DNA of 64,000 nucleotides from Rhizobiales bacterium UBA1912 (GCA_002337455.1 DDGC01000021.1:186001-250000); one strand, 5' to 3'. Positions 24,298 to 32,659 are shown, counted from the first letter of the stretch. The notes: generated by a model from the letters alone, not told the origin. Program-made: numbers and translations.

Positions 24298-25068
24298 ATG
24301 AAAAAGTTTCTAGCAACGGCATCAATTGCTGTTCTCCTGTCTTTCAGCGCAACGCAAGGTGCACAGGCACAACTTGGAGGTCTCCTTGGTCTCGACACCG
24401 ATGACGGCCTTGAAATCAATCTTCTGGACGACACGGCCAAGGTTAGGCTGGGCGGCGGGGACAACGATGTTCTCGACGTAAAAGTGCTTGATGATGGTGA
24501 TGGCGGATCGCTTGCCAACGCCAACGTCAACGCCGGCCGCGACAGTATTCTTGGCGTGGATGCAGGCCTGCTCGATGACACCGTGACCGCCAACGTCGAC
24601 GTCGGCGGCGACGACATCCTCGATGTGGATGTGGGCATCGGTAATGGTGGTAACGGCGGCAACGGCGGTAATGGTGGAAACGGCGGTAACGGTGGCAACG
24701 GCGGTGTGAACGGCGGCGGAAACGGTGGCGTGAACGGCGGCGGCATCAACGGCGGCAATCGTTTCGCAAGCTCCGATCCGAACTGCGCGGGCGTCGATCC
24801 CAGCACCCTGATCCAGATGTTCGAACAGTCGACGCTGTCGGGTTGGGACAACGCCAGCAACATCCAGATTCAGGCACTGCGTGTCTGCCCGGATATCCGC
24901 TCTTATGTGGCAAACTATTTCGCCTCGAGCGGCAAGTATCAGCAGATGCAGATGCTGCTGCGGTCCGATCCGCTGGTTGCAGCGTCCCTGAGCCGTTCGA
25001 GCTACGACGCGAACCGCGTCTTTGGCGTGACCCGTCAGTCGTCAAGCCTTACGGTCTTCGTCTTCTAG
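24298..25068 (+). CDS. Secreted Gly/Asn-repeat protein of unknown function
   Basis: 256 residues from ATG 24298 with GGAGG 7 nt upstream. A Sec signal peptide (MKKFLATASIAVLLSFSATQGAQAQ) leads to a first domain rich in Asp, Val and Gly with recurring V-x-(G)G-D-x-x-LDV units (about residues 40-113). A glycine/asparagine tract of GNG/NGG units follows (about 114-155), then a C-terminal domain with two Cys (DPNCAGVD and LRVCPDIRS) that could form a disulfide. The C-terminal domain has the Leu/Gln helices FEQSTLSGW and YQQMQMLLRSD. The design suggests an exported surface or matrix protein with a flexible linker. Not recognised as a named family. Followed by a strong terminator, so it is monocistronic. 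Confidence 0.75.
   Translation: MKKFLATASIAVLLSFSATQGAQAQLGGLLGLDTDDGLEINLLDDTAKVRLGGGDNDVLDVKVLDDGDGGSLANANVNAGRDSILGVDAGLLDDTVTANVDVGGDDILDVDVGIGNGGNGGNGGNGGNGGNGGNGGVNGGGNGGVNGGGINGGNRFASSDPNCAGVDPSTLIQMFEQSTLSGWDNASNIQIQALRVCPDIRSYVANYFASSGKYQQMQMLLRSDPLVAASLSRSSYDANRVFGVTRQSSSLTVFVF
24638..24762 (+). repeat. Gly/Asn-coding short tandem repeat
   Basis: About 14 units of a 9-nt-like pattern (GGTAACGGC and variants) encode GNGGNGG. Third-position variation between units shows it is not a fresh expansion, but copy number could still vary by slippage. Confidence 0.8.
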
Positions 25069-25106
25069 CCGGCTCTAACGATCAAAAGGCCACTCGTTGA
25101 CGAGAG

Positions 25107-25140
25107 AATCCGCGCATTTCCCCCAAATGCGCGGATTTTC
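25107..25140 (+). terminator. Rho-independent terminator after the secreted repeat protein
   Basis: AATCCGCGCATTT (25107-25119) pairs perfectly with AAATGCGCGGATT (25125-25137) around CCCCC, followed by TTT. Confidence 0.85.
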
Positions 25141-25188
25141 ATTGTCTTGAATTCCGCCAGCGGCCCGGCCCTCGATGCGCAAAATGAA

Positions 25189-25261
25189 CCACCCCGGATG
25201 CGAGGGACATCCGGGGTGGCTGCAAAAGGCCTGAGGGCATGGGACCGCAACTGGCCTTTTG
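25189..25261 (+). other. Two consecutive perfect stem-loops in the guaA upstream region
   Basis: The 410-bp space before guaA has no gene. After the terminator it contains CCACCCCGGATG (25189-25200) / CATCCGGGGTGG (25208-25219) with a 7-nt loop. CAAAAGGCC (25223-25231) / GGCCTTTTG (25253-25261) follows with a 21-nt loop. Neither is followed by a T run. They could be a small RNA, a guaA leader element or a repeat family; the rest of the space (25262-25479) shows nothing I can name. Confidence 0.45.
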
Positions 25262-25479
25262 ACCGGGATTGCGCGAAGTGGGACGCATTTGGGGACCGCG
25301 CAGAACCCGTTTTCTCTCGGCGGCTCGACCGTTGGCCCTATGCTCGCCGCTTGCCCTAACAACGCCAAAGCGGGCGGTGAGTTGCAAAAGGGGTTGCATT
25401 ATTTGCGCTCATCGGGATTGTCGCGTTTCAGGTCGCTCTCCCCATTGCCTGAACGTCCGATTCCAATTAAAGGCTCGCC

Positions 25480-27042
25480 ATGCAGAACGACGCGCCCACC
25501 GACACCATCCTCATTGTCGATTTCGGTTCCCAGGTCACCCAGCTCATTGCCCGCCGGGTCCGCGAAACCGGAGTCTATTGCGAAATCCACCCTTTCAGCA
25601 CAGCGGCTGACAAGCTCGAAGCGCTTCAGCCCAAGGGCATCATCCTTTCGGGTGGCCCGGCAAGCGTGATCGAGGACGGATCGCCCCAGGTCGATGCAAA
25701 ACTGCTCGACTATGGCGTGCCGGTGCTTGGCATCTGTTATGGCCAGCAGGCCATGTGCGTTGCGCTCGGCGGCGTCGTGGAACCGGGTTATGTCCGTGAG
25801 TTCGGACGCGCCGAAGTGCGCATCGAGAAGGACTGCTCGCTCTATGATGGCGTCTGGGAACTCGACCACTCCTATCAGGTGTGGATGAGCCACGGCGACA
25901 AGGTCTCCGAAATCCCCGATGGCTTTGAAGTCGTCGGCACCTCGCCCGGCGCACCCTTTGCCATGATCGCCAATGAAGAGCGCAAATTCTTCGGCGTCCA
26001 GTTCCACCCCGAAGTCTATCACACCCCCGATGGCGCCAAGCTCTACGCCAATTTCGTGCACCAGATCTGCGGCTGCGACGCAAACTGGACAATGGCTGCC
26101 TATCGCGATCAGGCCGTCGCCGCCATCCGCGATCAGGTCGGTGACAAGAAGGTCATCTGTGGCCTTTCAGGCGGCGTGGACTCTTCTGTAGCGGCCATTC
26201 TCATCCACGAGGCTATCGGCGATCAGCTGACCTGCATTTTCGTCGACCACGGTCTGCTGCGCAAGAACGAGGCCGACGAAGTCGTCTCGATGTTCAGGCA
26301 TCAGTATAATATTCCGCTCGTGCACGTTGATGCATCGAAGGAATTCATTGGCGAACTCGAAGGCGTTGTCGAACCCGAATCCAAGCGCAAGATCATCGGC
26401 CGGTTGTTCATCGAGACGTTCGAGAAAGAAGCCGCCAAGATCGGCGGCGTCGAATTTCTCGCCCAGGGAACGCTCTATCCTGACGTCATCGAGTCTGTGT
26501 CTTTCACTGGTGGCCCCTCGGTCACCATCAAGAGTCACCACAACGTCGGCGGCCTGCCCGAGCGCATGAACATGAAGCTCGTCGAGCCCCTGCGCGAGCT
26601 GTTCAAGGATGAAGTGCGCAAGCTGGGTCGTGAACTGGGCCTGCCCGAACATTTCGTGGGCCGCCACCCGTTCCCTGGTCCCGGCCTCGCCATTCGCCTG
26701 CCGGGCGGCGTAACGCGCGAAAAGCTCGACATCCTGCGCCAGGCCGATGCCATCTATCTCGATGAAATTCGTAAGGCAGGTCTGTACGATACCATCTGGC
26801 AAGCCTTTGCCGTGCTGCTCCCGGTCCAGACCGTCGGCGTCATGGGCGATGGCCGCACCTACGAAAGCGTCTGTGCCCTGCGCGCCGTCACCTCGGTGGA
26901 CGGCATGACCGCCGATTTCTACGCCTTCGACATGAATTTCCTCGGCCGCGCCGCGACCCGGATCATCAACGAGGTCAAGGGCATCAACCGCGTCGTCTAC
27001 GACGTGACGTCAAAACCCCCGGGGACCATCGAGTGGGAATAG
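25480..27042 (+). CDS. guaA: GMP synthase (glutamine-hydrolysing)
   Basis: 520 residues. Converts XMP, ATP and glutamine to GMP. The N-terminal class I glutamine amidotransferase has nucleophile Cys86 (GICYGQQAM) and the His176/Glu178 pair in FHPEVYHT. The ATP pyrophosphatase domain carries the P-loop SGGVDSS (about residue 230). The C-terminal dimerisation domain ends in the typical DVTSKPPGTIEWE. Length and domain order are standard. Together with guaB (7 kb upstream) it completes GMP synthesis from IMP. Confidence 0.97.
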   Translation: MQNDAPTDTILIVDFGSQVTQLIARRVRETGVYCEIHPFSTAADKLEALQPKGIILSGGPASVIEDGSPQVDAKLLDYGVPVLGICYGQQAMCVALGGVVEPGYVREFGRAEVRIEKDCSLYDGVWELDHSYQVWMSHGDKVSEIPDGFEVVGTSPGAPFAMIANEERKFFGVQFHPEVYHTPDGAKLYANFVHQICGCDANWTMAAYRDQAVAAIRDQVGDKKVICGLSGGVDSSVAAILIHEAIGDQLTCIFVDHGLLRKNEADEVVSMFRHQYNIPLVHVDASKEFIGELEGVVEPESKRKIIGRLFIETFEKEAAKIGGVEFLAQGTLYPDVIESVSFTGGPSVTIKSHHNVGGLPERMNMKLVEPLRELFKDEVRKLGRELGLPEHFVGRHPFPGPGLAIRLPGGVTREKLDILRQADAIYLDEIRKAGLYDTIWQAFAVLLPVQTVGVMGDGRTYESVCALRAVTSVDGMTADFYAFDMNFLGRAATRIINEVKGINRVVYDVTSKPPGTIEWE

Positions 27043-27048
27043 GGGCGT

Positions 27049-27078
27049 CGGCGGCCGGCATCTAGAGCCCGGCCGCCG
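27049..27078. terminator. GC-rich hairpin between convergent guaA and msrA
   Basis: CGGCGGCCGG (27049-27058) pairs perfectly with CCGGCCGCCG (27069-27078), 10-nt loop. It lies 7 nt after guaA and 10 nt before the msrA stop. There is no long T run, so termination strength is uncertain, but placement fits a bidirectional terminator. Confidence 0.55.
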
Positions 27079-27087
27079 AAGTCTCAT

Positions 27088-27594
27088 CTATTGTGCTGCG
27101 GCGCGCTTGGGCAATACCCAATTGGGCCGCGGGAAATGGCACGTATAGCCATGGGGATTGCGTTCCAGATAATCCTGGTGTTCCGGCTCTGCCTCCCAAA
27201 AATCGCCTGCCGGCTCAAGTTCGGTCACCGCCTTGCCCGGCCACAATCCGGAAGCATCGACGTCGGCGATCGTGTCCAGGGCGGTCTGCTTCTGGTCATC
27301 GGTCGTGAAATAGATGGCTGAGCGATAGCTGGCACCCCGATCATTTCCCTGCCGGTCCTTGGTGGAGGGATCGTGAATTTGGAAGAAGAACTCAAGCAGT
27401 TCGCGATAACTGATCCTGCCGGGGTCGAAAGTGATATCGATGGCTTCGGCATGGGTGCCGTGGTTGCGATAGGTCGCGTTGCGCACGTCGCCGCCGGTAT
27501 AGCCGACTCGCGTATCCACAACGCCGGGCAGCTTGCGGATCAGGTCCTGCATGCCCCAGAAACAACCACCTGCCAGAATTGCATGTTCAGTCAT
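27088..27594 (-). CDS. msrA: Peptide methionine (S)-S-oxide reductase MsrA
   Basis: 168 residues from ATG 27594, one nucleotide after the msrB stop and with GGAGGG inside the msrB end. It reduces the S-epimer of methionine sulfoxide using thioredoxin. Active-site motif AGGCFWGMQ with Cys11; the family segments VGYTGG, YRNHGTHAEAI, FFQIHDPSTKDRQGND and YRSAIY follow. There is no second Cys in the C-terminal tail, so the resolving step differs from E. coli MsrA (only Cys11 and the Cys of YTCHFP are present). No signal peptide. Confidence 0.95.
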   Translation of the reverse strand: MTEHAILAGGCFWGMQDLIRKLPGVVDTRVGYTGGDVRNATYRNHGTHAEAIDITFDPGRISYRELLEFFFQIHDPSTKDRQGNDRGASYRSAIYFTTDDQKQTALDTIADVDASGLWPGKAVTELEPAGDFWEAEPEHQDYLERNPHGYTCHFPRPNWVLPKRAAAQ

Positions 27595-27595
27595 T

Positions 27596-28051
27596 TTATC
27601 CCTCCACCTGATTGAGATATGAGCCATAGCCCTCCGCTTCCATATCCTGCTTGGGCACGAAGCGGAGCGAGGCCGAATTGATGCAGTAGCGCAACCCGCC
27701 GCTATCGGTGGGCCCGTCAGGAAAAACGTGGCCGAGATGGCTGTCGCCATGGGTCGAACGCACTTCGACGCGGGTCATGCCGTGGCTGGTGTCGCGCAAC
27801 TCGACGACATTGTCCCCGATTATGGGTTTGGTAAAGGCGGGCCAGCCGCAGCCGGAATTGTACTTGGCTGCGGACGAGAAAAGCGGTTCGCCCGATACGA
27901 TGTCGACATAGATGCCGGGCTCGAAATGCTCGTCATACTCGCCAGTGAAAGGCCGTTCCGTCCCGTTTTTCTGCGTCACCTGAAATTGCTCGGTCGTCAG
28001 CCGCTCAACGGCTTCTTTGGTTTTGCCGTAGGTCACTGATTGTCCTTTCAT
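27596..28051 (-). CDS. msrB: Peptide methionine (R)-S-oxide reductase MsrB
   Basis: 151 residues from ATG 28051. Reduces the R-epimer of methionine sulfoxide. Core motifs: NSGCGWPAF (Cys68), SHGMTRVEVRS, HLGHVFPDGP, and the catalytic Cys123 in RYCINSASLRF. The two CxxC pairs that hold zinc in many MsrB proteins (for example E. coli) are missing, making this the zinc-free form. First gene of a two-gene msrBA unit, so both sulfoxide epimers are repaired together. Confidence 0.95.
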   Translation of the reverse strand: MKGQSVTYGKTKEAVERLTTEQFQVTQKNGTERPFTGEYDEHFEPGIYVDIVSGEPLFSSAAKYNSGCGWPAFTKPIIGDNVVELRDTSHGMTRVEVRSTHGDSHLGHVFPDGPTDSGGLRYCINSASLRFVPKQDMEAEGYGSYLNQVEG

Positions 28052-28174
28052 GAAAAGCTTTGGCCCATATTTGGGTACTGTCCAGCCGTTCGTCAAACAA
28101 CGACCGTTCACTTTCCCGACGATGACGAGGAGCGCTTTAGTTTAGGGGCCACCCCGATGGGTGCGGCTGCTTGA

Positions 28175-29269
28175 TTACGCGGCGGCTGCCGCAAGCGCTG
28201 CCGGTGCGAAAACCTTGCCGAAACGGTTGGCGAAGAACGCCTTGAGCGGAATTGTCTCCTGCATGATGTAGCCGCGCGTACCGATCTCGCCGGTCTTTAA
28301 AAGATCCAGGATCGCGCATGCGGAGCTTGCTGTGGTGAGCTGGATAGCTGTTAGGCCGCGCACAGCGTCGGGCAACACCTTGTTCTGGAACGAGCGCCGG
28401 CAGTACTGGCCCTCGATTGTTCCGGTCACGTCAGCGTAGATGACGATCATGTCCTGGCGCGTCGTGGGGATGTTACGTTTGAGCAGGCTGAGGCACGCCT
28501 CGGGCGTTTCGGCCATACCCAGCTCCTGGAGCAGGAAGCGCATGAGCCTGTTGTGGCCGGGGAAGCGGATTGTCTTGTAGGTAACGTTGCGGGCCTTGCC
28601 GCCCAGCACATCTGTAAGCGAGCCCAGGCCGCCCGACGTGTTGAAGGCTTCGAAGTCGGTTCCATCGAGAACCATGGTTTCCAGCCCGTCAAGCGCTGGC
28701 ACCTTCACACGCTGGCCGTTTACAATGGCATCGCAGGGCTCGATATACTCGTTCACCACGCCTTCGGGCGACCAGGTGAAATTGTAGCGCAGACTGTTGT
28801 CAGGGAACTGTGGCAAGGCGCCTACGCGCAGCTTGACCTCGTCAATGGTGTCGAATTCAGCGCACAAATCGTTGGCAAGGATCGAAATGAACCCCGGCGC
28901 GAGGCCGCACTGCGGGACGAATGCAGTGGATGCCGAGGTGGCAAGGGCCTTGACCTTCTCGGTGCTGGCAACGTCTTCGGTCAGGTCGATGTAGTGCGTG
29001 CCCGCCCTGAGTGCCGCTGCCGCAATGTCTTCGGTCAGATCGTAGGGCGCGGCGCTGATAACGGCGAACTTGCCGGCGAGCAGCGCGTGCATCGAATCTG
29101 CCGCCTTGACGTCGACGACTGCCGTTTGCGCGGCGGTCTCGGGACCGACTGTCTTGAGCTGGGTTTCGGCCCGGTCCGCGATCGTCACCGCGTACTCGCC
29201 CGTATCGGTCAGAAGCTTTGCGATCGCCCGGCCAATTTGCCCGGCCCCGATTACCACGATGTTTTCCAT
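28175..29269 (-). CDS. Saccharopine dehydrogenase-family enzyme, probable lysine 6-dehydrogenase
   Basis: 364 residues from ATG 29269, with AAGGAG upstream. An N-terminal Rossmann NAD(P) domain (VVIGAGQIGRAIAKLL), SAAPYDLTEDIAAAALRAGTHYIDLTED (saccharopine dehydrogenase signature), and the catalytic-domain segment GLAPGFISILANDL. The size fits lysine 6-dehydrogenase (oxidative deamination of the epsilon amine of L-lysine to alpha-aminoadipate semialdehyde, which cyclises to piperideine-6-carboxylate). It also fits other single-domain relatives such as saccharopine or carboxynorspermidine dehydrogenases. The choice of lysine rests on context: within 20 kb are an ALDH7-type semialdehyde dehydrogenase, HglS and a D-2-hydroxyglutarate dehydrogenase. 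Next to a GntR gene in the same direction. Confidence 0.7.
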   Translation of the reverse strand: MENIVVIGAGQIGRAIAKLLTDTGEYAVTIADRAETQLKTVGPETAAQTAVVDVKAADSMHALLAGKFAVISAAPYDLTEDIAAAALRAGTHYIDLTEDVASTEKVKALATSASTAFVPQCGLAPGFISILANDLCAEFDTIDEVKLRVGALPQFPDNSLRYNFTWSPEGVVNEYIEPCDAIVNGQRVKVPALDGLETMVLDGTDFEAFNTSGGLGSLTDVLGGKARNVTYKTIRFPGHNRLMRFLLQELGMAETPEACLSLLKRNIPTTRQDMIVIYADVTGTIEGQYCRRSFQNKVLPDAVRGLTAIQLTTASSACAILDLLKTGEIGTRGYIMQETIPLKAFFANRFGKVFAPAALAAAAA

Positions 29270-29461
29270 TTTCGCTCCTTTGAGGTTGGTGGAGCGAGTC
29301 TGGAGTCTGCGCAAACCGAGTTAAAGCGTCGGATTGAACGGAAAGGCGACTGCGTTTGTGCATATTGCCGACAAAACCATCCCTATTGACGAAAATGGCG
29401 GTGCTTTTCGCCGATTCCAGAAAAGTAATTTGGCTTTTATAGACAAAAAAAACGAGTTGAT
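29270..29461 (-). promoter_or_regulatory. Promoter region of the lysine-dehydrogenase-like gene
   Basis: 192 bp, AT-richer towards the GntR end. It contains TTTGT...ACAAA half-sites around 29354-29375 that resemble, at wider spacing, the TTGT/ACAA words of the GntR operator candidate at 30479. Weak evidence; boxes not assigned. Confidence 0.3.
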
Positions 29462-30367
29462 TCAGATATCCATAGCGGCGGACCTGGATATGTGCCGACG
29501 CAGCAGGGCCGAAGCGAAGTCGTAATCCCCTTCGGCAATGGCATCGAGAATCGCAAGGTGATCGCGGCAGGCCTCGTGGAGCCGCTGCTCGCTGAGCTTG
29601 CCGAAATCGGCGTATTCGGTCATTCGGCGCAGATGGTTCTGCCGTCGCACGGCCAGCGTGAAAAAGCGGTTCCGCGCCCAGGAAACGATGGTCTCGTGGA
29701 ATTCTGCATTGGCATTGAACCATTCGTCGCGGGTCAATTGGTCGATCGGCCGCGAATGAATGTTTTTCTGCGCCTGCTGGAGTCGCGTCAGCTGGTCAGG
29801 GTCAGGCGCGTAGTTGGGGTGGGTGAGCGCCCCGCATTCGACGACAAGGCGAAAGCTGTAGCTTTCAGCGACTGCGTCATCGTTCGCCAGGCCCTCGAAA
29901 AAGCGCCACCCATGGCCGGGCAGGCGCTCGACCAGACCCTGATTGGAGAACTTCAAAAGGACCCGCCTTATGGCCCCGCGCGGGGCGTCAAACTGCGACA
30001 CCAGCTCGGTTTCCGAGACTTCATCGGCAATCTGACCGGTTGCGCGCGCGGACATAAGGCGTTCATAGAGCGTATCGCTCGCCTCGCCGGGCAGGAGCGA
30101 TTCGATCGTCTCGCCCGGCACCAGGTCGCGCGCCAGAAAAAAGCCGCGTTGTGCGCGCTGGGCGAGCAGTCCTGCGTTGACGAGATAGGTGAAGGCCTGC
30201 CGCACGGGCGTGCGGGACACATTGAGTTCCTTTGCCAGTGCGCTGTCGGAGATCTTGTCGCCTTCGCGCCAGCGTCCAGACTGAACCATCGTCAGAATCT
30301 GCTGTATCAGCTCCGCCTGAAGTGTTGAGAGTGATGTATCGGACGGCGCAGTCTGAACGTGGGTCAC
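29462..30367 (-). CDS. GntR-family (FCD-type) regulator with two winged-helix domains
   Basis: 301 residues; GTG 30367 is preferred because GGAG lies just upstream and the frame above it has no ribosome site. The first winged helix (about 15-80) carries ISDSALAKELNVSRTPVRQAFTYL; a second wHTH-like unit (about 88-160) carries IADEVSETELVSQFDAPRGAIRRVLLKF. An all-helical effector domain follows, with NAEFHETIVSWARN and LHEACRDHLAILDAIAEGD, the metal/acid-binding pattern of FCD regulators. It is divergent from the C45-ABC operon and in the same direction as the dehydrogenase gene. It probably represses one or both and releases DNA on binding a carboxylic acid or amino-acid-related ligand. Confidence 0.82.
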   Translation of the reverse strand: MTHVQTAPSDTSLSTLQAELIQQILTMVQSGRWREGDKISDSALAKELNVSRTPVRQAFTYLVNAGLLAQRAQRGFFLARDLVPGETIESLLPGEASDTLYERLMSARATGQIADEVSETELVSQFDAPRGAIRRVLLKFSNQGLVERLPGHGWRFFEGLANDDAVAESYSFRLVVECGALTHPNYAPDPDQLTRLQQAQKNIHSRPIDQLTRDEWFNANAEFHETIVSWARNRFFTLAVRRQNHLRRMTEYADFGKLSEQRLHEACRDHLAILDAIAEGDYDFASALLRRHISRSAAMDI

Positions 30368-30478
30368 CTGAAAAACTCCGCAATATGGGTGCGCGAAAGA
30401 TGGGCGCGGGCTGACCACAGCCGATTTAAGCCAATGTTCACAAGGCTTTTTTGGTTGCCAGCCGCTCACCGCAAAACC

Positions 30479-30515
30479 TTGTTGACAACAATATGGCGAT
30501 CTGATTTTGTATTTT
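30479..30515 (+). promoter_or_regulatory. Candidate promoter with GntR-type operator before the C45-ABC operon
   Basis: The near-perfect dyad TTGTTG-A-CAACAA (30479-30491) contains TTGT-N2-ACAA, the shape of FCD-family GntR operators. It overlaps TTGACA (30482-30487), a consensus -35 box. AT-rich candidates for the -10 (TTGTAT 30507-30512 or TATTTT 30510-30515) lie 19-22 bp further. The arrangement fits direct repression by the adjacent GntR protein. Confidence 0.55.
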
Positions 30516-30534
30516 AAATAAGAAAAATACATTA

Positions 30535-31710
30535 ATGAGTGAGCGCGTGCAGCCTTTTCCTTTCTACACGATAAGCGGTGGTGCCTATGAGCGTGGCGTC
30601 CAGTACGGGACGTTGGCTCGGGATCGAGTGAAAAAAAGCATCGAAATCTATGGCGGAGCGCTTGACGCGTTCGGGCTCAGCGCGGCGGCCTATGCGCGGC
30701 TCGTGGGTGACTTTGCAAAGAAGGTTGCCGAGTTCGATGAGCAATACCTTGAAGAGATGCGCGGCATCGCCAAGGGAGCTGACGTCGACCTCAATGACGT
30801 GGTGCTCATCAATGCCCGTACTGAAATTGTTGCAATGGCGCGGGCTGAAACGGGCGCCAAGGATCCAGATGAACTGGACGACGGATGCACTGGCGCCATC
30901 ATCCTTCCTGAAGCGACAAAGAGCGGAAATCTGATTCACGGTCAGAACTGGGACTGGCGTTCCGAATGCGCCGAAACCGGTGTTGTCCTTCGTGTGGTCC
31001 GCGGCGATGGTCCCGATTTTCTGACATTCGTGGAGGCGGGCGGCCTTGCGCGCAGCGGGTTCAATGCTGCGGGCATTTCAATTACCGCCAATTATCTCGA
31101 ATGCGACAGGGACTATACCCAGATCGGCGTGCCGCTTGGCCTGATCCGGCGCAAGGTCCTTGAGCAGGAGCACTTTGCCATCGCGACCAAGGTCGTGGCG
31201 ACGACGCCAAAATCCTGCTCGAACAACATCATGATCGCGTCCAAGGCGGGCTTTGGCATCGATTTCGAATGCGCGCCGGATGAGGCTTTTCCCATTCTTC
31301 CCGACCAAACCGGCAAGATCGTTCACGCCAATCACTGGGTGAGCCCGGTTGCCCTTGGAAAGATCCGCGAAACGGGAATTCCATTTGTTCCCGAAAGCTA
31401 TTATCGGGACTGGCGCGTGGCCCGGCTTCTTGGTGAGGCCAAGGACGGTGTCGATCGTGCGGCGCTCAAGCGCGCGCTGGGCGATGATTTCCTCACGCCA
31501 TACTCCGTTTGCCGCCCGCCGCGTGGCGGCGGCGCCGGAAATATCACCGCAACGGTCGCGACAGTCATCATGGAGCCGGCGATCGGCGTGCTCGAAATTG
31601 CGCCACTTCCGGCCCTGGGGATGGAGTTTACGAGCTACACCATCAGCGATGATGTCGAACGCCCCGGCGATTGCGGCACGCCAATGGCTCCCAAATCGAT
31701 CGAGGATTAG
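30535..31710 (+). CDS. C45-family (acyl-CoA:6-APA acyltransferase-like) Ntn hydrolase
   Basis: 391 residues. Relatives of penicillin acyltransferase are N-terminal-nucleophile enzymes that cut themselves before a Cys and then cleave or transfer acyl groups on amines. The start matches the family (YTISGGAYERGVQYG), and the candidate self-cleavage site and nucleophile is Cys118 in DDGCTGAII. GQNWDW (about 138-143), GLARSGFNAAGISITANYL, and the C-terminal ATVATVIMEP and LPALGMEFTSYTI follow. No signal peptide, so cytosolic. First gene of the operon with a peptide importer; likely removes an acyl group from an imported N-acyl amino compound. Exact substrate unknown. Confidence 0.78.
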   Translation: MSERVQPFPFYTISGGAYERGVQYGTLARDRVKKSIEIYGGALDAFGLSAAAYARLVGDFAKKVAEFDEQYLEEMRGIAKGADVDLNDVVLINARTEIVAMARAETGAKDPDELDDGCTGAIILPEATKSGNLIHGQNWDWRSECAETGVVLRVVRGDGPDFLTFVEAGGLARSGFNAAGISITANYLECDRDYTQIGVPLGLIRRKVLEQEHFAIATKVVATTPKSCSNNIMIASKAGFGIDFECAPDEAFPILPDQTGKIVHANHWVSPVALGKIRETGIPFVPESYYRDWRVARLLGEAKDGVDRAALKRALGDDFLTPYSVCRPPRGGGAGNITATVATVIMEPAIGVLEIAPLPALGMEFTSYTISDDVERPGDCGTPMAPKSIED

Positions 31711-31714
31711 CGAC

Positions 31715-32659
31715 GTGCTTCGATTTGCACTCGGACGAATTTTAATGGCGATACCCACGGTGTTTATCGTGTCGGTCGCCGTCTTTGCCCTCGTCAGACT
31801 CATTCCCGGCGATCCGGCATCGTTGATGCTCGGTGATGCCGGGGATGCGGCCGCGCTCGAGGCCCTGCGCGAGCGGCTTGGTCTCAATAAGAGCATTTTC
31901 AATCAGTACGTCATCTGGGCGGGCAACATTTTTCAGGGCGACTTCGGACGTTCGATTGCCAATCAACAGCCCATTCTACCGATGCTGGTTGACCGGTTTG
32001 CCGTCAGCGCCGAAATCGTGCTCGCCGCGGTGCTGCTTTCGGCCATTGTGGCCGTGCCGGCCGGCATGCTGGCCGCCTGGCGCCAGAACAGCATGACCGA
32101 TCTCGCGCTCGTAACCGGCGCAACCCTGCTGTTGTCGATCCCCGCGTTCTGGATGGGGTTGTTGTTGCTGCTGGTTTTCGGACTGCAGCTCAACTGGCTG
32201 CCGATCGTGGGCTACGTGACCTTCGGCGAAGACCCGGTCAAGGCGCTCCTCTATCTGATCCTGCCAGTCACGACGCTATTCCTGCACGAGATCGGGGTCA
32301 TCCTGCGCATGATGCGCGCCTCGACCCTTGAGGTGCTCAATCAGGAATACATCACCCACGCCCGCGCCAAAGGGCTCGCCGAAAGCACCATTGTTTTCCG
32401 CCACGCCTTCCGCAACGCGTTCGGTCCGACCTGGACACTTCTGGGTCTGATCCTCGGCAATCTTCTGGGCGGCATCGCCATTGTCGAGACAGTGTTCACC
32501 ATTCCCGGTCTCGGGCGCATGCTCGTCGATGCGATCTTTGCACGCGACTATCCGGTCATTCAGGCATGTCTGCTGTTTATCGCGCTGGTCTATGTCGCGG
32601 TGAACCTGGTCGTTGACCTCCTCTATCCCCTTTTCGATCCGAGGGTTGCGGCGCAATGA
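31715..32659 (+). CDS. ABC transporter permease, DppB/OppB type
   Basis: 314 residues from GTG 31715, with GAGG 9 nt upstream; an ATG at 31745 is an alternative. Six membrane helices, beginning with ALGRILMAIPTVFIVSVAVF and the family's PGDPASLMLG after TM1. The ATPase-contact loop is EYITHARAKGLAESTIVFRHAFRNA, typical of peptide/nickel permeases. Its end overlaps the next permease by 4 nt. With the genes that follow it forms an importer for small peptides or amides in the inner membrane. Confidence 0.9.
   Translation: MLRFALGRILMAIPTVFIVSVAVFALVRLIPGDPASLMLGDAGDAAALEALRERLGLNKSIFNQYVIWAGNIFQGDFGRSIANQQPILPMLVDRFAVSAEIVLAAVLLSAIVAVPAGMLAAWRQNSMTDLALVTGATLLLSIPAFWMGLLLLLVFGLQLNWLPIVGYVTFGEDPVKALLYLILPVTTLFLHEIGVILRMMRASTLEVLNQEYITHARAKGLAESTIVFRHAFRNAFGPTWTLLGLILGNLLGGIAIVETVFTIPGLGRMLVDAIFARDYPVIQACLLFIALVYVAVNLVVDLLYPLFDPRVAAQ

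Noticed and set aside
24638..24762. Repeat tract considered as a CRISPR-like or non-coding array
   Set aside because: It is a coding Gly/Asn repeat of about 9-nt period without spacers; no cas genes nearby.
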